A stretch of 28,650 nucleotides of DNA from CAYSJU01 sp964431495 (GCA_964431495.1 CAYSJU010000026.1:1-28650); one strand, 5' to 3'; positions 15,011 to 22,065 are shown, numbered from the stretch's first letter. Numbers and translations are program-made. The notes: generated from the letters alone by a model not told the origin.

Positions 15011-15069
15011 TCGGTTAAAATGGAACAGATATATATTGAAATGTAATTAAAAGGAGGTGAAAGGGTATC

Positions 15070-15396
15070 ATGAAAATCGTAAAATTTTTGGTTGTCTGTT
15101 TGGTCATAACAGCTATGTTAGGAATGGCTAGCTACAGCTATGCGCAGGATCCTGCGAAAAAACTCGGCAGAGGTTTAGCCAACATCCTGACAGGTTGGGT
15201 AGAGCTTCCGAAAAACATCTATGACACAAGCGTTGAAGAGAATGTGCTTTCCGGTCTTACGATGGGATTGGCGAAAGGGGTCGGCATGTCAATAGTAAGG
15301 ACAGGTGCTGGTGTGTATGAAACTGTTACATTCCCGTTTCCAATTCCAGAAGATTATCAGCCGGTTTTAGAGCCTGAATTTGTGTTCAGCGAATAA
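15070..15396 (+). CDS. TIGR04073-type secreted protein 1 (exosortase-associated family)
   Basis: A 108-residue protein with a clear signal peptide (MKIVKFLVVCLVITAMLGMASYSYAQ) and a short mature domain: KKLGRGLANILTGWVELPKNI, a Gly-rich helix-like segment GLTMGLAKGVGMSIVRTGAGVYETVTFPF, and a Pro/Glu-rich end. This pattern (LxRGxxNxxxGWxExPK...VTFP) is what I recognise as the TIGR04073 family, found mostly in PVC bacteria and linked by co-occurrence to exosortase systems. The function is unknown. An optimal Shine-Dalgarno and a near-consensus promoter suggest high expression, and a 16-bp terminator hairpin follows. Homologous to 21104-21550. No exosortase or PEP-CTERM gene is present in this window. 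Confidence 0.85.
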   Translation: MKIVKFLVVCLVITAMLGMASYSYAQDPAKKLGRGLANILTGWVELPKNIYDTSVEENVLSGLTMGLAKGVGMSIVRTGAGVYETVTFPFPIPEDYQPVLEPEFVFSE

Positions 15397-15418
15397 TCAT
15401 CAATGTGTCAGATGGTCT

Positions 15419-15456
15419 AAAAAAAGAGGGAGTGATTTTTCGCTCCCTCTTTTTTT
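15419..15456 (+). terminator. Rho-independent terminator between TIGR04073 gene 1 and PilZ gene 2
   Basis: A 16-bp stem: A-run plus GAGGGAGTG (15419-15434) pairs with CGCTCCCTC plus T-run (15441-15456), with one G-T wobble and a 6-base loop. The A/T arms make it potentially bidirectional. Confidence 0.9.
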
Positions 15457-15490
15457 AAAGTCGCGCGCACAAGATCGGAGGAAACAATAA

Positions 15491-15832
15491 ATGAAAGAAA
15501 GAAGAAAGTATATGCGCTTCAATGTCTTATTGGACGTCCTGTGCCGGACCAGCGGGGCCTTGAAGAAACTGAGAGTCCATAATTTCAGCAGAGAAGGAAT
15601 CGGTGTATTGAGCGATAAGATCATTCCCGGAGGAGAAGACGTGGAATTAGAAATGGCTATCCCGGGAGATAACATACCTGTCGTCGTCACCGGGCAAATA
15701 GCATGGACCGATGAAAAAAAAGAAGGTAGTGCTCATTACGAAGGCGGAATAAAATTAACGAAAATGGGTAATGACGACCGCCGCCGCATTTTGAATCACA
15801 TTTACAAAAAATGGATGTTGCCTAAGTCTTAA
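15491..15832 (+). CDS. PilZ domain protein 2
   Basis: A 113-residue single PilZ domain. Motif 1 is ERRKYMRFNVLLDV (R-x-x-x-R), motif 2 is HNFSREGIGV (N-x-S-x-x-G), both intact, so cyclic-di-GMP binding is expected. Further blocks PVVVTGQIAWTDEKKE and YEGGIKLTKMGNDDRRRIL match the domain. GGAGG is well placed before ATG 15491. The gene lies just after the terminator of TIGR04073 gene 1. The next gene follows after 26 bases. It probably binds c-di-GMP and acts on an envelope partner, but the target cannot be read from the sequence. Confidence 0.88.
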   Translation: MKERRKYMRFNVLLDVLCRTSGALKKLRVHNFSREGIGVLSDKIIPGGEDVELEMAIPGDNIPVVVTGQIAWTDEKKEGSAHYEGGIKLTKMGNDDRRRILNHIYKKWMLPKS

Positions 15833-15858
15833 TCATATATTAGTACCACGGAGGTAAA

Positions 15859-16438
15859 ATGAACATCGCTGACGAAAAGAATGAAAAACCCGTAGAAGAA
15901 ATCACTCCAGATGAAACCGCAAAACCGGACGAACAAACACCTGTGGAAGAAAAAAAACTGGCTGAACCCGCGAAAGATGAAAAAACAGTAGAGGCCGAAG
16001 TGGCTGCGCCGGTTGAACCCGCGAAAGATGAAAAAACAGTAGAGGCCGAAGTGGCTGCGCCGGTTGAANNNNNNNNNNNNNNNNNNNNNNNNNNNNNNNN
16101 NNNNNNNNNNNNNNNNNNNNNNNNNNNNNNNNNNNNNNNNNNNNNNNNNNNNNNNNNNNNNNNNNNNNCCCGCGAAAAAAGCCGCGGAGGGCCCTGCTGA
16201 AAAGGCCGAGGAAACAGTTGAAGTGAAAAGTGGATCCCAACCCAGGAACACCGAACCGCAAAAGCCGACCGAATGCGCCACCTGCGGTAAAGCCTTGCTA
16301 AAAAAACTCTGGTATTACAGAAATGGCGCGTTTTATTGCACAAAACGGTGCTATAGCCGTAAAGTCGAAGAAGAAAAGAAAAAGGCCGAAGAAGAAAAAA
16401 GCAAGGCCGCATCTGCCGAGGAAAAGGTAGGCGAATAG
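15859..16438 (+). CDS. repeat-rich protein with C-terminal Cys4 zinc finger, interrupted by assembly gap
   Basis: One gene spans the 100-N gap. The N-terminal part is acidic and Pro/Glu/Lys-rich, with two identical 17-residue repeats (EPAKDEKTVEAEVAAPV). After the gap the sequence resumes with PAKKAAEG, matching the start of another repeat. The C-terminal part has CATCGKALLKKLWYYRNGAFYCTKRC, that is C-x2-C-x17-C-x3-C, a small treble-clef-like zinc site, then a highly charged Glu/Lys helix. The 100-base placeholder breaks the frame artificially; both halves are open in their own frames, and the second ends at TAG 16436-16438. GGAGG precedes ATG 15859. The family is not recognised. The true length is unknown. 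Confidence 0.75.
15964..16065 (+). repeat. 51-bp tandem repeat, two identical units at the gap edge
   Basis: Positions 15964-16014 and 16015-16065 are identical 51-bp units, each encoding 17 residues. A third unit begins at 16066 (GAA) before the Ns, and the sequence after the gap begins CCCGCGAAA, bases 4-12 of the unit. More copies probably lie in the gap. Confidence 0.9.
16069..16168. other. assembly gap of 100 N
   Basis: A run of exactly 100 N is a conventional placeholder of unknown true length. It falls inside the 51-bp repeat, which explains why the assembler stopped. Confidence 0.98.
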
Positions 16439-16456
16439 CCGTCCCTTCAAGCCCAT

Positions 16457-16942
16457 ATGCATCAAAGAGTATTGATAAGCAGTTGTCTGGTAGGCGAAAA
16501 GTGCGCGTATGACGGTAAATCGAGAACTTCTAAGAAACTCACCGTGGCGTTCGCCGGGCATGAACTTATTCGCGTCTGCCCGGAGGTCATCGGCGGTCTT
16601 GACACACCGAGGGAACGCCACGAGATCGCTGGCGGGACAGGAGAAGATGTATTGTTTAGAAAAGCCAGGGTGATCTCCGCTTCCGGAAAAGACCGCACTG
16701 AATCCTTTATACGTGGAGCGCAAAAGGCTCTTGAGACGACACGGCAGAACGGCATCAAGATAGCCATCTTGAAATCCAAGAGTCCGTCCTGCGGCGTTCA
16801 TACCGTTTTTTCCGGAAAATTCGACGGCTCCCTAAAAAACGGGCCCGGAGTGACTGCCGCTTTACTTCGCCGCCACGGCATTCGCATTTATACCGAAAAC
16901 GATTTTTTTGACTCATCCCCACTGCCCTTGGGCTCCGCTTAA
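16457..16942 (+). CDS. DUF523 family protein (YbbK-like)
   Basis: A 161-residue protein of the DUF523 family. Blocks seen: VLISSCLVGEKCAYDGKSR (Cys10, Cys16), RVCPEVIGGLDTPRERHEI, and ILKSKSPSCGVHTVFSGKFDG, carrying the conserved Cys residues. The family is widespread and cytosolic, with no established biochemical function; the conserved Cys suggest a metal or thiol chemistry. It starts 18 bases after the preceding stop with no obvious Shine-Dalgarno. The HIT gene that follows has its own promoter, so this gene probably ends the transcript starting upstream. Confidence 0.9.
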   Translation: MHQRVLISSCLVGEKCAYDGKSRTSKKLTVAFAGHELIRVCPEVIGGLDTPRERHEIAGGTGEDVLFRKARVISASGKDRTESFIRGAQKALETTRQNGIKIAILKSKSPSCGVHTVFSGKFDGSLKNGPGVTAALLRRHGIRIYTENDFFDSSPLPLGSA

Positions 16943-16948
16943 TAATAA

Positions 16949-16976
16949 TTGAAAAAACAATAGTAAGTGATATAAT
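16949..16976 (+). promoter_or_regulatory. promoter of HIT gene, near-leaderless
   Basis: TTGAAA (16949-16954), a 16-base spacer and a perfect TATAAT (16971-16976). ATG 16986 follows the -10 by 9 bases, and there is no Shine-Dalgarno, as for aroB and the SPOR gene. Confidence 0.7.
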
Positions 16977-16985
16977 AAAATTACT

Positions 16986-17339
16986 ATGACCGTGACTGGG
17001 GACTGTGTCTTCTGCAAAATAGCGGAGAAGAAAATAGAAACAGACGTGATATACGAGGATGAAGATATCTTTGCCTTTAAGGACCTACATCCAAAGGCCC
17101 CGGTACACTTTCTTTTTATTCCCAAAAAGCATATACCCTCTATGAACTATCTGACAGACGATGACGCTTCCATCCTTGGCAGGATGCTCTTAAGGGCCAA
17201 GGAGACAGCCGCAAAACACGGCATCTCGGATGATGGATATCGTATAGTCATCAATTGTAATAAGAACGCTGGACAGGAAGTCTTTCACCTGCACGCGCAT
17301 CTTTTAGGGGGAAGGCAGTTTTCCTGGCCGCCAGGATGA
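16986..17339 (+). CDS. hinT: HIT family nucleotide-binding protein (HinT-like)
   Basis: A 117-residue histidine triad protein of the HinT branch. It starts with DCVFCKIAEKKIETDVIYEDEDIFAFKDLHPKAPVHFLFIPKKHI and ends with the triad FHLHAHLLGGRQFSWPPG (His101, His103, His105 with a hydrophobic or small residue between). Two Cys near the start (CVFC) fit the zinc-binding variant. The family hydrolyses purine nucleoside phosphoramidates and related adenylylated compounds. A strong TATAAT 9 bases before the ATG suggests a leaderless mRNA. It is likely to be the first gene of a run through PilZ 3, YjbQ 2, DUF4416 and the two membrane proteins (to 21027). Confidence 0.93.
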   Translation: MTVTGDCVFCKIAEKKIETDVIYEDEDIFAFKDLHPKAPVHFLFIPKKHIPSMNYLTDDDASILGRMLLRAKETAAKHGISDDGYRIVINCNKNAGQEVFHLHAHLLGGRQFSWPPG

Positions 17340-17385
17340 TAAAAGCTTTCGCGTTATACTCCACAAAATCAGAAAAAGGAGAAAA

Positions 17386-17748
17386 ATGACAGATAAAAAA
17401 GAACGGCGAAGATATCCCAGGGTCAAAGATAAGGATATTTCTATCAAGCTCACAGGTGGAGGGTTTGACACCATCACCCAAAGCCTTGATATCAGCGCGA
17501 GCGGAATATACTGCAAGGTTGCGAAACATATTCCTATGATGACGCGTCTTCAGATACTTCTTTCCTTGCCGGATAAACAAAAAACATCCGAGCCCACTAT
17601 CCTGAACATTGAAGGGATCGTGGTAAGGGAGCACCCGGTAATGAAAGATGGACGTGTTAAACATTATGACGTGGCAATATTCTTTAATTCCCTTATGCCA
17701 AAAGAAAGAGATAAGATCATCCAGTATATCAACCAGAAATCAAAGTAA
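17386..17748 (+). CDS. PilZ domain protein 3
   Basis: A 120-residue single PilZ domain with both c-di-GMP motifs intact: ERRRYPRVKDK (R-x-x-x-R) and LDISASGIYC (D-x-S-x-x-G). The barrel continues with TRLQILLSLPDKQK and ILNIEGIVVREHPV and closes with YDVAIFFNSLMPKERDKIIQYI. AAAAAGGAG is placed for ATG 17386. It lies 46 bases after the HIT gene and 16 before YjbQ copy 2, presumably in one transcript. It should bind cyclic-di-GMP; the target is not known. Confidence 0.88.
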   Translation: MTDKKERRRYPRVKDKDISIKLTGGGFDTITQSLDISASGIYCKVAKHIPMMTRLQILLSLPDKQKTSEPTILNIEGIVVREHPVMKDGRVKHYDVAIFFNSLMPKERDKIIQYINQKSK

Positions 17749-17764
17749 TCCGCATCTAATATCA

Positions 17765-18181
17765 ATGGTTATCACCAAATCTTTTACGGTTCAAACACGC
17801 GGCCATACAGACGTTATCGATATAACCCAGGAGTGCCGGGAATTAATAGAAAAATCCGGGTTAAATAACGGGATTATAACCGTATTCAATCCCGGCTCTA
17901 CGGGCGGGGTCAGCACGATCGAATATGAGCCCAATCTTGTAAGGGACCTGAAAGATTCCCTTGAAGTCATAGCGCCTTCTGACAAAGTTTATGAACACAG
18001 TAAAACATGGCATGACGACAACGGGTCTTCCCATATCCGATCGGCATTGATGGGGCCGTCTTTGTCTGTCCCATTCATAGAGGGGAAGTTAACACTTGGG
18101 ACATGGCAGCAGATCATTTTCTGTGATTTTGACACAAGGCCCCGAAAACGCCGATTAGTGGTCCAACTGATCGGGGAGTAG
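17765..18181 (+). CDS. yjbQ: YjbQ family protein (UPF0047), copy 2
   Basis: A 138-residue UPF0047/YjbQ protein from ATG 17765. The reading frame is open further upstream, but that part overlaps the PilZ gene and has no family similarity, so the internal ATG is chosen. Blocks seen: TRGHTDVIDITQECRELIEKSG, TVFNPGSTGGVSTIEYEPNLV, YEHSKTWHDDNGSSHIRSALMG, LTLGTWQQIIFCDFDTRPRKRRLVVQ. In place of copy 1's HVPHTTAAV it has FNPGSTGGV, so the first conserved His is absent, whereas the later His residues and GTWQ are kept. The two copies are clearly diverged and probably differ in substrate. The DUF4416 gene follows after 8 bases. Confidence 0.88.
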   Translation: MVITKSFTVQTRGHTDVIDITQECRELIEKSGLNNGIITVFNPGSTGGVSTIEYEPNLVRDLKDSLEVIAPSDKVYEHSKTWHDDNGSSHIRSALMGPSLSVPFIEGKLTLGTWQQIIFCDFDTRPRKRRLVVQLIGE

Positions 18182-18189
18182 CAGACGAG

Positions 18190-18726
18190 ATGGGTGTTCC
18201 ATTAGAACAAAAACCGGTAAAATTAGTAGCCAGTATTATATTTAGGGACGGGGAACTGCTGAAATACGCGGAAAAAAGGCTAAAGGCCCTCTACGGTCCG
18301 GCTGAACAACTTTCCAAATCGACTTCTTTTGATTATACGGATTACTACTACCCGGAAATGGGGAAACCACTGAAGCGGAAACTGATCTGTTTCAAGAATC
18401 TTGTCAACAAAGAAGCCTTGAACAGGATAAAGCTGAACACGAACAAGATCGAGAACCGGACCGGTGTAAACGGGAAACGCAGGGTGAACATAGATCCGGG
18501 TTATGTTACTGAGGCCAAACTGGTATTGCTTACGACTAAAGATTATACGCACAGGATATACCTGGGGCGCCGCATATTCGCCGAATCGACATTGTTCTAT
18601 CAGGACGGGTCCTTCCGCCCCTGGCCATGGACTTATCCTGATTACGGCTCTGACGGTCTGATAGCCTATTTTAACGATGTCCGGGAAATTTATATAAAGA
18701 ATATTGGCCAACGACATGCTGATTAA
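18190..18726 (+). CDS. DUF4416 family protein
   Basis: A 178-residue soluble protein that I recognise as DUF4416: VKLVASIIFRDGELLKYAEKRLKALYGP, FDYTDYYYPEMGKPLKRKLICF, RRVNIDPGYVTEAKLVLLTTKDYTHRIYLG and FRPWPWTYPDYGSDGLIAYFNDVREIY. Its role is unknown; it is common in anaerobic and PVC-type bacteria. It sits 8 bases after YjbQ copy 2 and overlaps the next gene by 23 bases (11 if the later ATG 18716 is used). Confidence 0.88.
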   Translation: MGVPLEQKPVKLVASIIFRDGELLKYAEKRLKALYGPAEQLSKSTSFDYTDYYYPEMGKPLKRKLICFKNLVNKEALNRIKLNTNKIENRTGVNGKRRVNIDPGYVTEAKLVLLTTKDYTHRIYLGRRIFAESTLFYQDGSFRPWPWTYPDYGSDGLIAYFNDVREIYIKNIGQRHAD

Positions 18727-19282
18727 GCGCAAACAGTTAACTCTTGTTCTATCCTCTTCTGCGATCATTGCGATCGTGATAATATCGACACTGGTCGGAT
18801 ACAGTCTCTATGTCCAGTGGAAAGAGGACACCAGCACCGTCAAGTATCGGAATTCAATATACAAACTAACCGCTGAGATATTTAAAGATGCCATTGATAT
18901 TTATAATGTAAGGATAGAATTTGAAAAAGCCACTTCGTCACAGACGCCGGTATTAAAAGGAAAACTGAAAAACAGGTCTTCAAAGACAATGACCTCTATA
19001 ATGATCGGATTGTGCTTTTCAAAACCAGACGGTTACGTGATATACAGGGATTGGTTTTACCCGCTAGGGGAAGAAGCGCTTTCCAGTTCCCCATTCTTCT
19101 CAAGCATCAAGAGGACAAAGAAAGTCCTCCGCCCGGGTGAAATAATGTCCTTCGGCTTTTTGTTGAGAAAATGCCCGCCGGAAGCCGTGTCCCAGCTTTC
19201 CGCGATGAAAGCGTTTGCCAAAACTAATCCGGATAAAGCAATAAAACTCGAACTGTCTATAGAAGGTGTGAACGTTTCATGA
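18704..19282 (+). CDS. membrane-anchored protein of unknown function
   Basis: A 192-residue protein with a single N-terminal membrane segment (about residues 13-36, LTLVLSSSAIIAIVIISTLVGYSLYV) and an extracytoplasmic domain. The domain has a stretch KGKLKNRSSKTMTSIMIGLCFSKPDG and FGFLLRKCPPEAVSQ, reminiscent of beta-sandwich FxLYD/DUF3426-like folds that pair two hydrophobic strands, but the match is only suggestive. It starts inside the DUF4416 gene (ATG 18704 or 18716) and overlaps the next gene by ATGA, so it is translationally coupled to both. It is probably the membrane partner of the degenerate hydrolase that follows. No family is recognised. Confidence 0.7.
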   Translation: MANDMLIKRKQLTLVLSSSAIIAIVIISTLVGYSLYVQWKEDTSTVKYRNSIYKLTAEIFKDAIDIYNVRIEFEKATSSQTPVLKGKLKNRSSKTMTSIMIGLCFSKPDGYVIYRDWFYPLGEEALSSSPFFSSIKRTKKVLRPGEIMSFGFLLRKCPPEAVSQLSAMKAFAKTNPDKAIKLELSIEGVNVS

Positions 19283-21027
19283 AGAAGCTCGTAGTGCTTG
19301 TCACACTAGCAATAATATGCGTAGCGATCTTGCTCTCTCTTGCCTTCTTCTATATAGCTCTCAGCGGGCACGAAAATTTTAATTATGACATTTATATTGA
19401 CGGAGCGCTGCTGGGCAAAGCAACCGTGAATAAATATGTTACGGAAGACAAGATCATATATAAAAACAAAGTCGAATCCCCCGGATCTCTGGGATACCCC
19501 GTCTTGACCCAGAAACTCATATTAAGGAGAAAAACCCGGATGCCCCTGAAATACACCGAGGAAGCCACGGGTACAAGGGGAGCAAAGCAGTCACTCTTAT
19601 TGACGCAGTCCGAAGATAAGACCGACCTCTTGTTCATGAAATGTCCTCCATTCTTCACGTTAAAAGGATTTGAAACAGGAGAAAAGACCCTTATCTTTTC
19701 TCCATACCGGCTGCTGTTATGCATGCCCTTGATGATGGAGTCATATAATCACTGGAAAAAAGGGACGCAATTTTTTGAGATAATGATACCCCTTGAGGAA
19801 CCAATGCCGGTGCTCCGTGACAAAGTTGAAGTACGATATCTCCATGACGAGTACATACCCCTTATGGGTCGAAGGATCGAAGCAGAACGTTTTGTCATAA
19901 GAAGCGAAGGGGTCCCCGAAACAATAATAACTTCATCCAGGTATGCTCACTCGCTTCTGTCCGTGGAGATCAATGAGAAAAAAATGCGTTTTGTCCTTAC
20001 AGGACTTCACAGGAAATTCGAACATCTATTCAGCCGGCTAATGAGTTTCAAAAAAGCCAATATCGACAACGAAGAAAAACCTGCCGGGAAGCCCCGGAAA
20101 TCCCCAGACACAAAAATACAGGATTCCCTGGAATCCCAGGAGGTGTTCTTTGAAAGTGGAAACCATATAATATCCGGACGGCTGCATGTCCCGGAGGGCA
20201 ACACGCCTTTTCCGGCAGCTATACTCGTGCCCGAGGACGGTCCCATGACGAACGGGGAGCAATTCCTCTTAGAATCCCTTGGCAGAATATTGTCAGCCTC
20301 GGGCATCGCTGTCCTTGCTTTCGACAGCCCCGGGCAGGGCAAAAGCCCGGGCATTTTTCAAGAGCTAGACGATGAAAAGCGGATACGGGACATCCAAGCG
20401 GCATTCTCGTTTCTGGAGGACCACCCGTCCGTTGATGCGAAAAAGATTATGCTTGTCGGGCACAGAGGAGGAGGATATCTGTCCCTTAAAGCGGCTGGAA
20501 ATATCCCCCCTGTTCTATCCTGCATTGTTCTTGGCATGCCCCTCGAATACGGGCTGACAAAGACAGATACTGCGCCTGCCTTTCCGGATGAAAATATCCG
20601 CCAAATACTTGACATGCACGGATTTGGACATTTCGATGAGCGGTATATACAGACTATGCGGGCGCTCATGGAAGAACAATTAAACGAAGTCAGAAAACCT
20701 GGTGGTGACCTTTTGTTTTTTATGGGCAAAAAGCTTCCTCTCAAAGCCTATCGCGAGTATCTTGACCGCAAGCCCTATGAAGCCATACTGGCATTTAACG
20801 GGCCCCTGCTGATGGTTTTCGATAAAGAGGACATATATTTCAGACCGAAAATCGTCAAGAGCCTGAAATCTCTGCCTGCTGGCGGCAAAAATGCCAGGAT
20901 AGCGATTTTTCGTGACCTGGGTTATTATATGGGCGATATGGAAAACAAAGGGGGGAACCGGGACTTCAAGCTCGATCGGGACGTTATCGTAGTGATCAAA
21001 AAATGGATCGCTGAATTGCCTGAGTGA
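19279..21027 (+). CDS. membrane-anchored alpha/beta hydrolase-fold protein with lost catalytic residues
   Basis: A 582-residue protein. An N-terminal membrane helix (about 4-28) is followed by an extracytoplasmic region of about 30-270 with alternating beta segments (NFNYDIYIDGALLGKATVNKY) resembling DUF3108-like proteins, a Lys/Pro linker, and an alpha/beta hydrolase fold from about 290. The fold is convincing (PFPAAILVPEDGPM, LAFDSPGQGKSPG, KKIMLVGHRGGGYLSLKAAG, GPLLMVFDKEDIYF), but the nucleophile elbow is GHRGGG, with Arg396 where Ser belongs. The acid is retained at about Asp518, while the position expected for His is Tyr549. It is therefore probably not a classical hydrolase. The ATG overlaps the previous stop, making it the third gene of a coupled set. 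Confidence 0.8.
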   Translation: MKKLVVLVTLAIICVAILLSLAFFYIALSGHENFNYDIYIDGALLGKATVNKYVTEDKIIYKNKVESPGSLGYPVLTQKLILRRKTRMPLKYTEEATGTRGAKQSLLLTQSEDKTDLLFMKCPPFFTLKGFETGEKTLIFSPYRLLLCMPLMMESYNHWKKGTQFFEIMIPLEEPMPVLRDKVEVRYLHDEYIPLMGRRIEAERFVIRSEGVPETIITSSRYAHSLLSVEINEKKMRFVLTGLHRKFEHLFSRLMSFKKANIDNEEKPAGKPRKSPDTKIQDSLESQEVFFESGNHIISGRLHVPEGNTPFPAAILVPEDGPMTNGEQFLLESLGRILSASGIAVLAFDSPGQGKSPGIFQELDDEKRIRDIQAAFSFLEDHPSVDAKKIMLVGHRGGGYLSLKAAGNIPPVLSCIVLGMPLEYGLTKTDTAPAFPDENIRQILDMHGFGHFDERYIQTMRALMEEQLNEVRKPGGDLLFFMGKKLPLKAYREYLDRKPYEAILAFNGPLLMVFDKEDIYFRPKIVKSLKSLPAGGKNARIAIFRDLGYYMGDMENKGGNRDFKLDRDVIVVIKKWIAELPE

Positions 21028-21048
21028 TGTGCTATAGTATATATTCAT

Positions 21049-21077
21049 TTGACTTTTATTATAGTTTATGCTATATT
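21049..21077 (+). promoter_or_regulatory. promoter of TIGR04073 gene 2
   Basis: TTGACT (21049-21054), a 17-base spacer and TATATT (21072-21077). An ATG at 21080 is in another frame; the in-frame ATG at 21068 lies inside the promoter. Translation therefore starts at 21104, after GGGAGGTGGGGG (21092-21103). Confidence 0.7.
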
Positions 21078-21103
21078 TCATGCGAATGAAAGGGAGGTGG
21101 GGG

Positions 21104-21550
21104 ATGAAAAAGTTATTGGTATTGGTTATAAGTATAATATTCGTTGTATCCGTTACTGGTCTTGCACCGGCAGCAGACATGCCAGTGAAGGATGAGGGGG
21201 TATCGACTAAAAAGGCAGCTCCGACAAAAACCATAGCACCCAGGAGAACCCCGACTAAAGCAGCGCCAGTTAAACCAGCACCATTAAAAACGGCTGCCTA
21301 TAAGGTGGGGCCCATTCAAAAACTGGAAAGAGGCGTCAGCAATGCTGCTTTCGGATGGACTGAGATCCCCAAACGCATAGTGGATAAGACCAGGGAGTAC
21401 CACAATCCTATCATTGGGTTTATGTTAGGGACTTTCCAGGGAGGGTGCAAAGCCTTTGCTCGTACAGCTTCTGGCATTTCGGAAGTTGTGACTTTCCCGA
21501 TAGGGAGATATGACAAGCCACGGGTGTTGCCGGATATGCCTGCTGTCTGA
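21104..21550 (+). CDS. TIGR04073-type secreted protein 2
   Basis: A 148-residue secreted protein from ATG 21104 (signal peptide MKKLLVLVISIIFVVSVTGLAPAAD). It shares with 15070-15396 the block KLERGVSNAAFGWTEIPKRI and the Gly-rich segment ending ISEVVTFPIG, so it belongs to the same exosortase-associated family. Unlike its paralogue it carries a Pro/Ala/Lys/Thr-rich linker (about residues 35-65) between signal peptide and core. A longer reading frame from 21068 would start within the promoter and is rejected. A 13-bp terminator hairpin follows, and then a PilZ gene, the same order as at 15070-15832. The function is unknown; an envelope location is expected. Confidence 0.83.
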   Translation: MKKLLVLVISIIFVVSVTGLAPAADMPVKDEGVSTKKAAPTKTIAPRRTPTKAAPVKPAPLKTAAYKVGPIQKLERGVSNAAFGWTEIPKRIVDKTREYHNPIIGFMLGTFQGGCKAFARTASGISEVVTFPIGRYDKPRVLPDMPAV

Positions 21551-21581
21551 TAGGATCACACTATTTATATAAAATAGATAC

Positions 21582-21616
21582 AAAACGAGCGATTGACCAG
21601 AAAATCGCTCGTTTTT
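21582..21616 (+). terminator. Rho-independent terminator between TIGR04073 gene 2 and PilZ gene 4
   Basis: A perfect 13-bp stem (AAAACGAGCGATT 21582-21594 with AATCGCTCGTTTT 21603-21615), an 8-base loop and a T run. It covers the TTG at 21593, which argues against that codon as the start of the next gene. Confidence 0.92.
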
Positions 21617-21631
21617 CGTAATAAAAAGGAA

Positions 21632-22036
21632 ATGATCGCGAATAAAATAGAGGAACACAGAGCAAGAAAAATGAAACCAAAATTAGCTGAAAGAAGAAGA
21701 TACATACGCATAGGAATTCCATTAAAGGTAAATGCCTCCGGTAAAGGATGGGAAAAGGAAATACTTATCAAGAATATTTCTCCCATCGGGATAAGGTTTG
21801 AGATCGACAGAAAGCTCGCCAAAGATGAAATCATTGATATGGCTCTATCCGTGCCTTCATCAGATACTCCCATCACTGTCCAGGGGAAAGTCGTATGGCA
21901 GGAAAAGACATCACTTGAAGACAATGCCCCGTATGATATCGGCGTTGAAATAATAAATATTGAAGAAGAGAGCAAAATAGCCTTACTGAGATATCTATGT
22001 GACCTTTTGTATAATGCTTCTCATAAGTTAGGCTGA
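21632..22036 (+). CDS. PilZ domain protein 4
   Basis: A 134-residue protein from ATG 21632, with AAAAAGGA directly upstream. The open frame extends to a TTG at 21593, but that lies in the terminator stem. A short basic leader (about residues 1-17) precedes the PilZ domain: AERRRYIRIGIPLKV (R-x-x-x-R), IKNISPIGIRFEI (N-x-S-x-x-G), TVQGKVVWQEKTSL and YDIGVEIINIEEESKIALLRYL. Both c-di-GMP motifs are intact. It sits directly after TIGR04073 gene 2 and its terminator, mirroring PilZ 2. The lipoprotein gene starts 29 bases after its stop. Confidence 0.87.
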   Translation: MIANKIEEHRARKMKPKLAERRRYIRIGIPLKVNASGKGWEKEILIKNISPIGIRFEIDRKLAKDEIIDMALSVPSSDTPITVQGKVVWQEKTSLEDNAPYDIGVEIINIEEESKIALLRYLCDLLYNASHKLG

Positions 22037-22065
22037 TAACCTGTTAGATAATAGAGGGGGTTTTT

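Noticed and set aside
17648..17764. N-terminal extension of YjbQ copy 2 to ATG 17648
   Set aside because: This segment lies within PilZ 3 and has no similarity to the family, whose start matches ATG 17765.
21068..21103. Start of TIGR04073 gene 2 at ATG 21068
   Set aside because: It falls inside the promoter (-10 box at 21072-21077); ATG 21104 has an excellent Shine-Dalgarno and begins a typical signal peptide.
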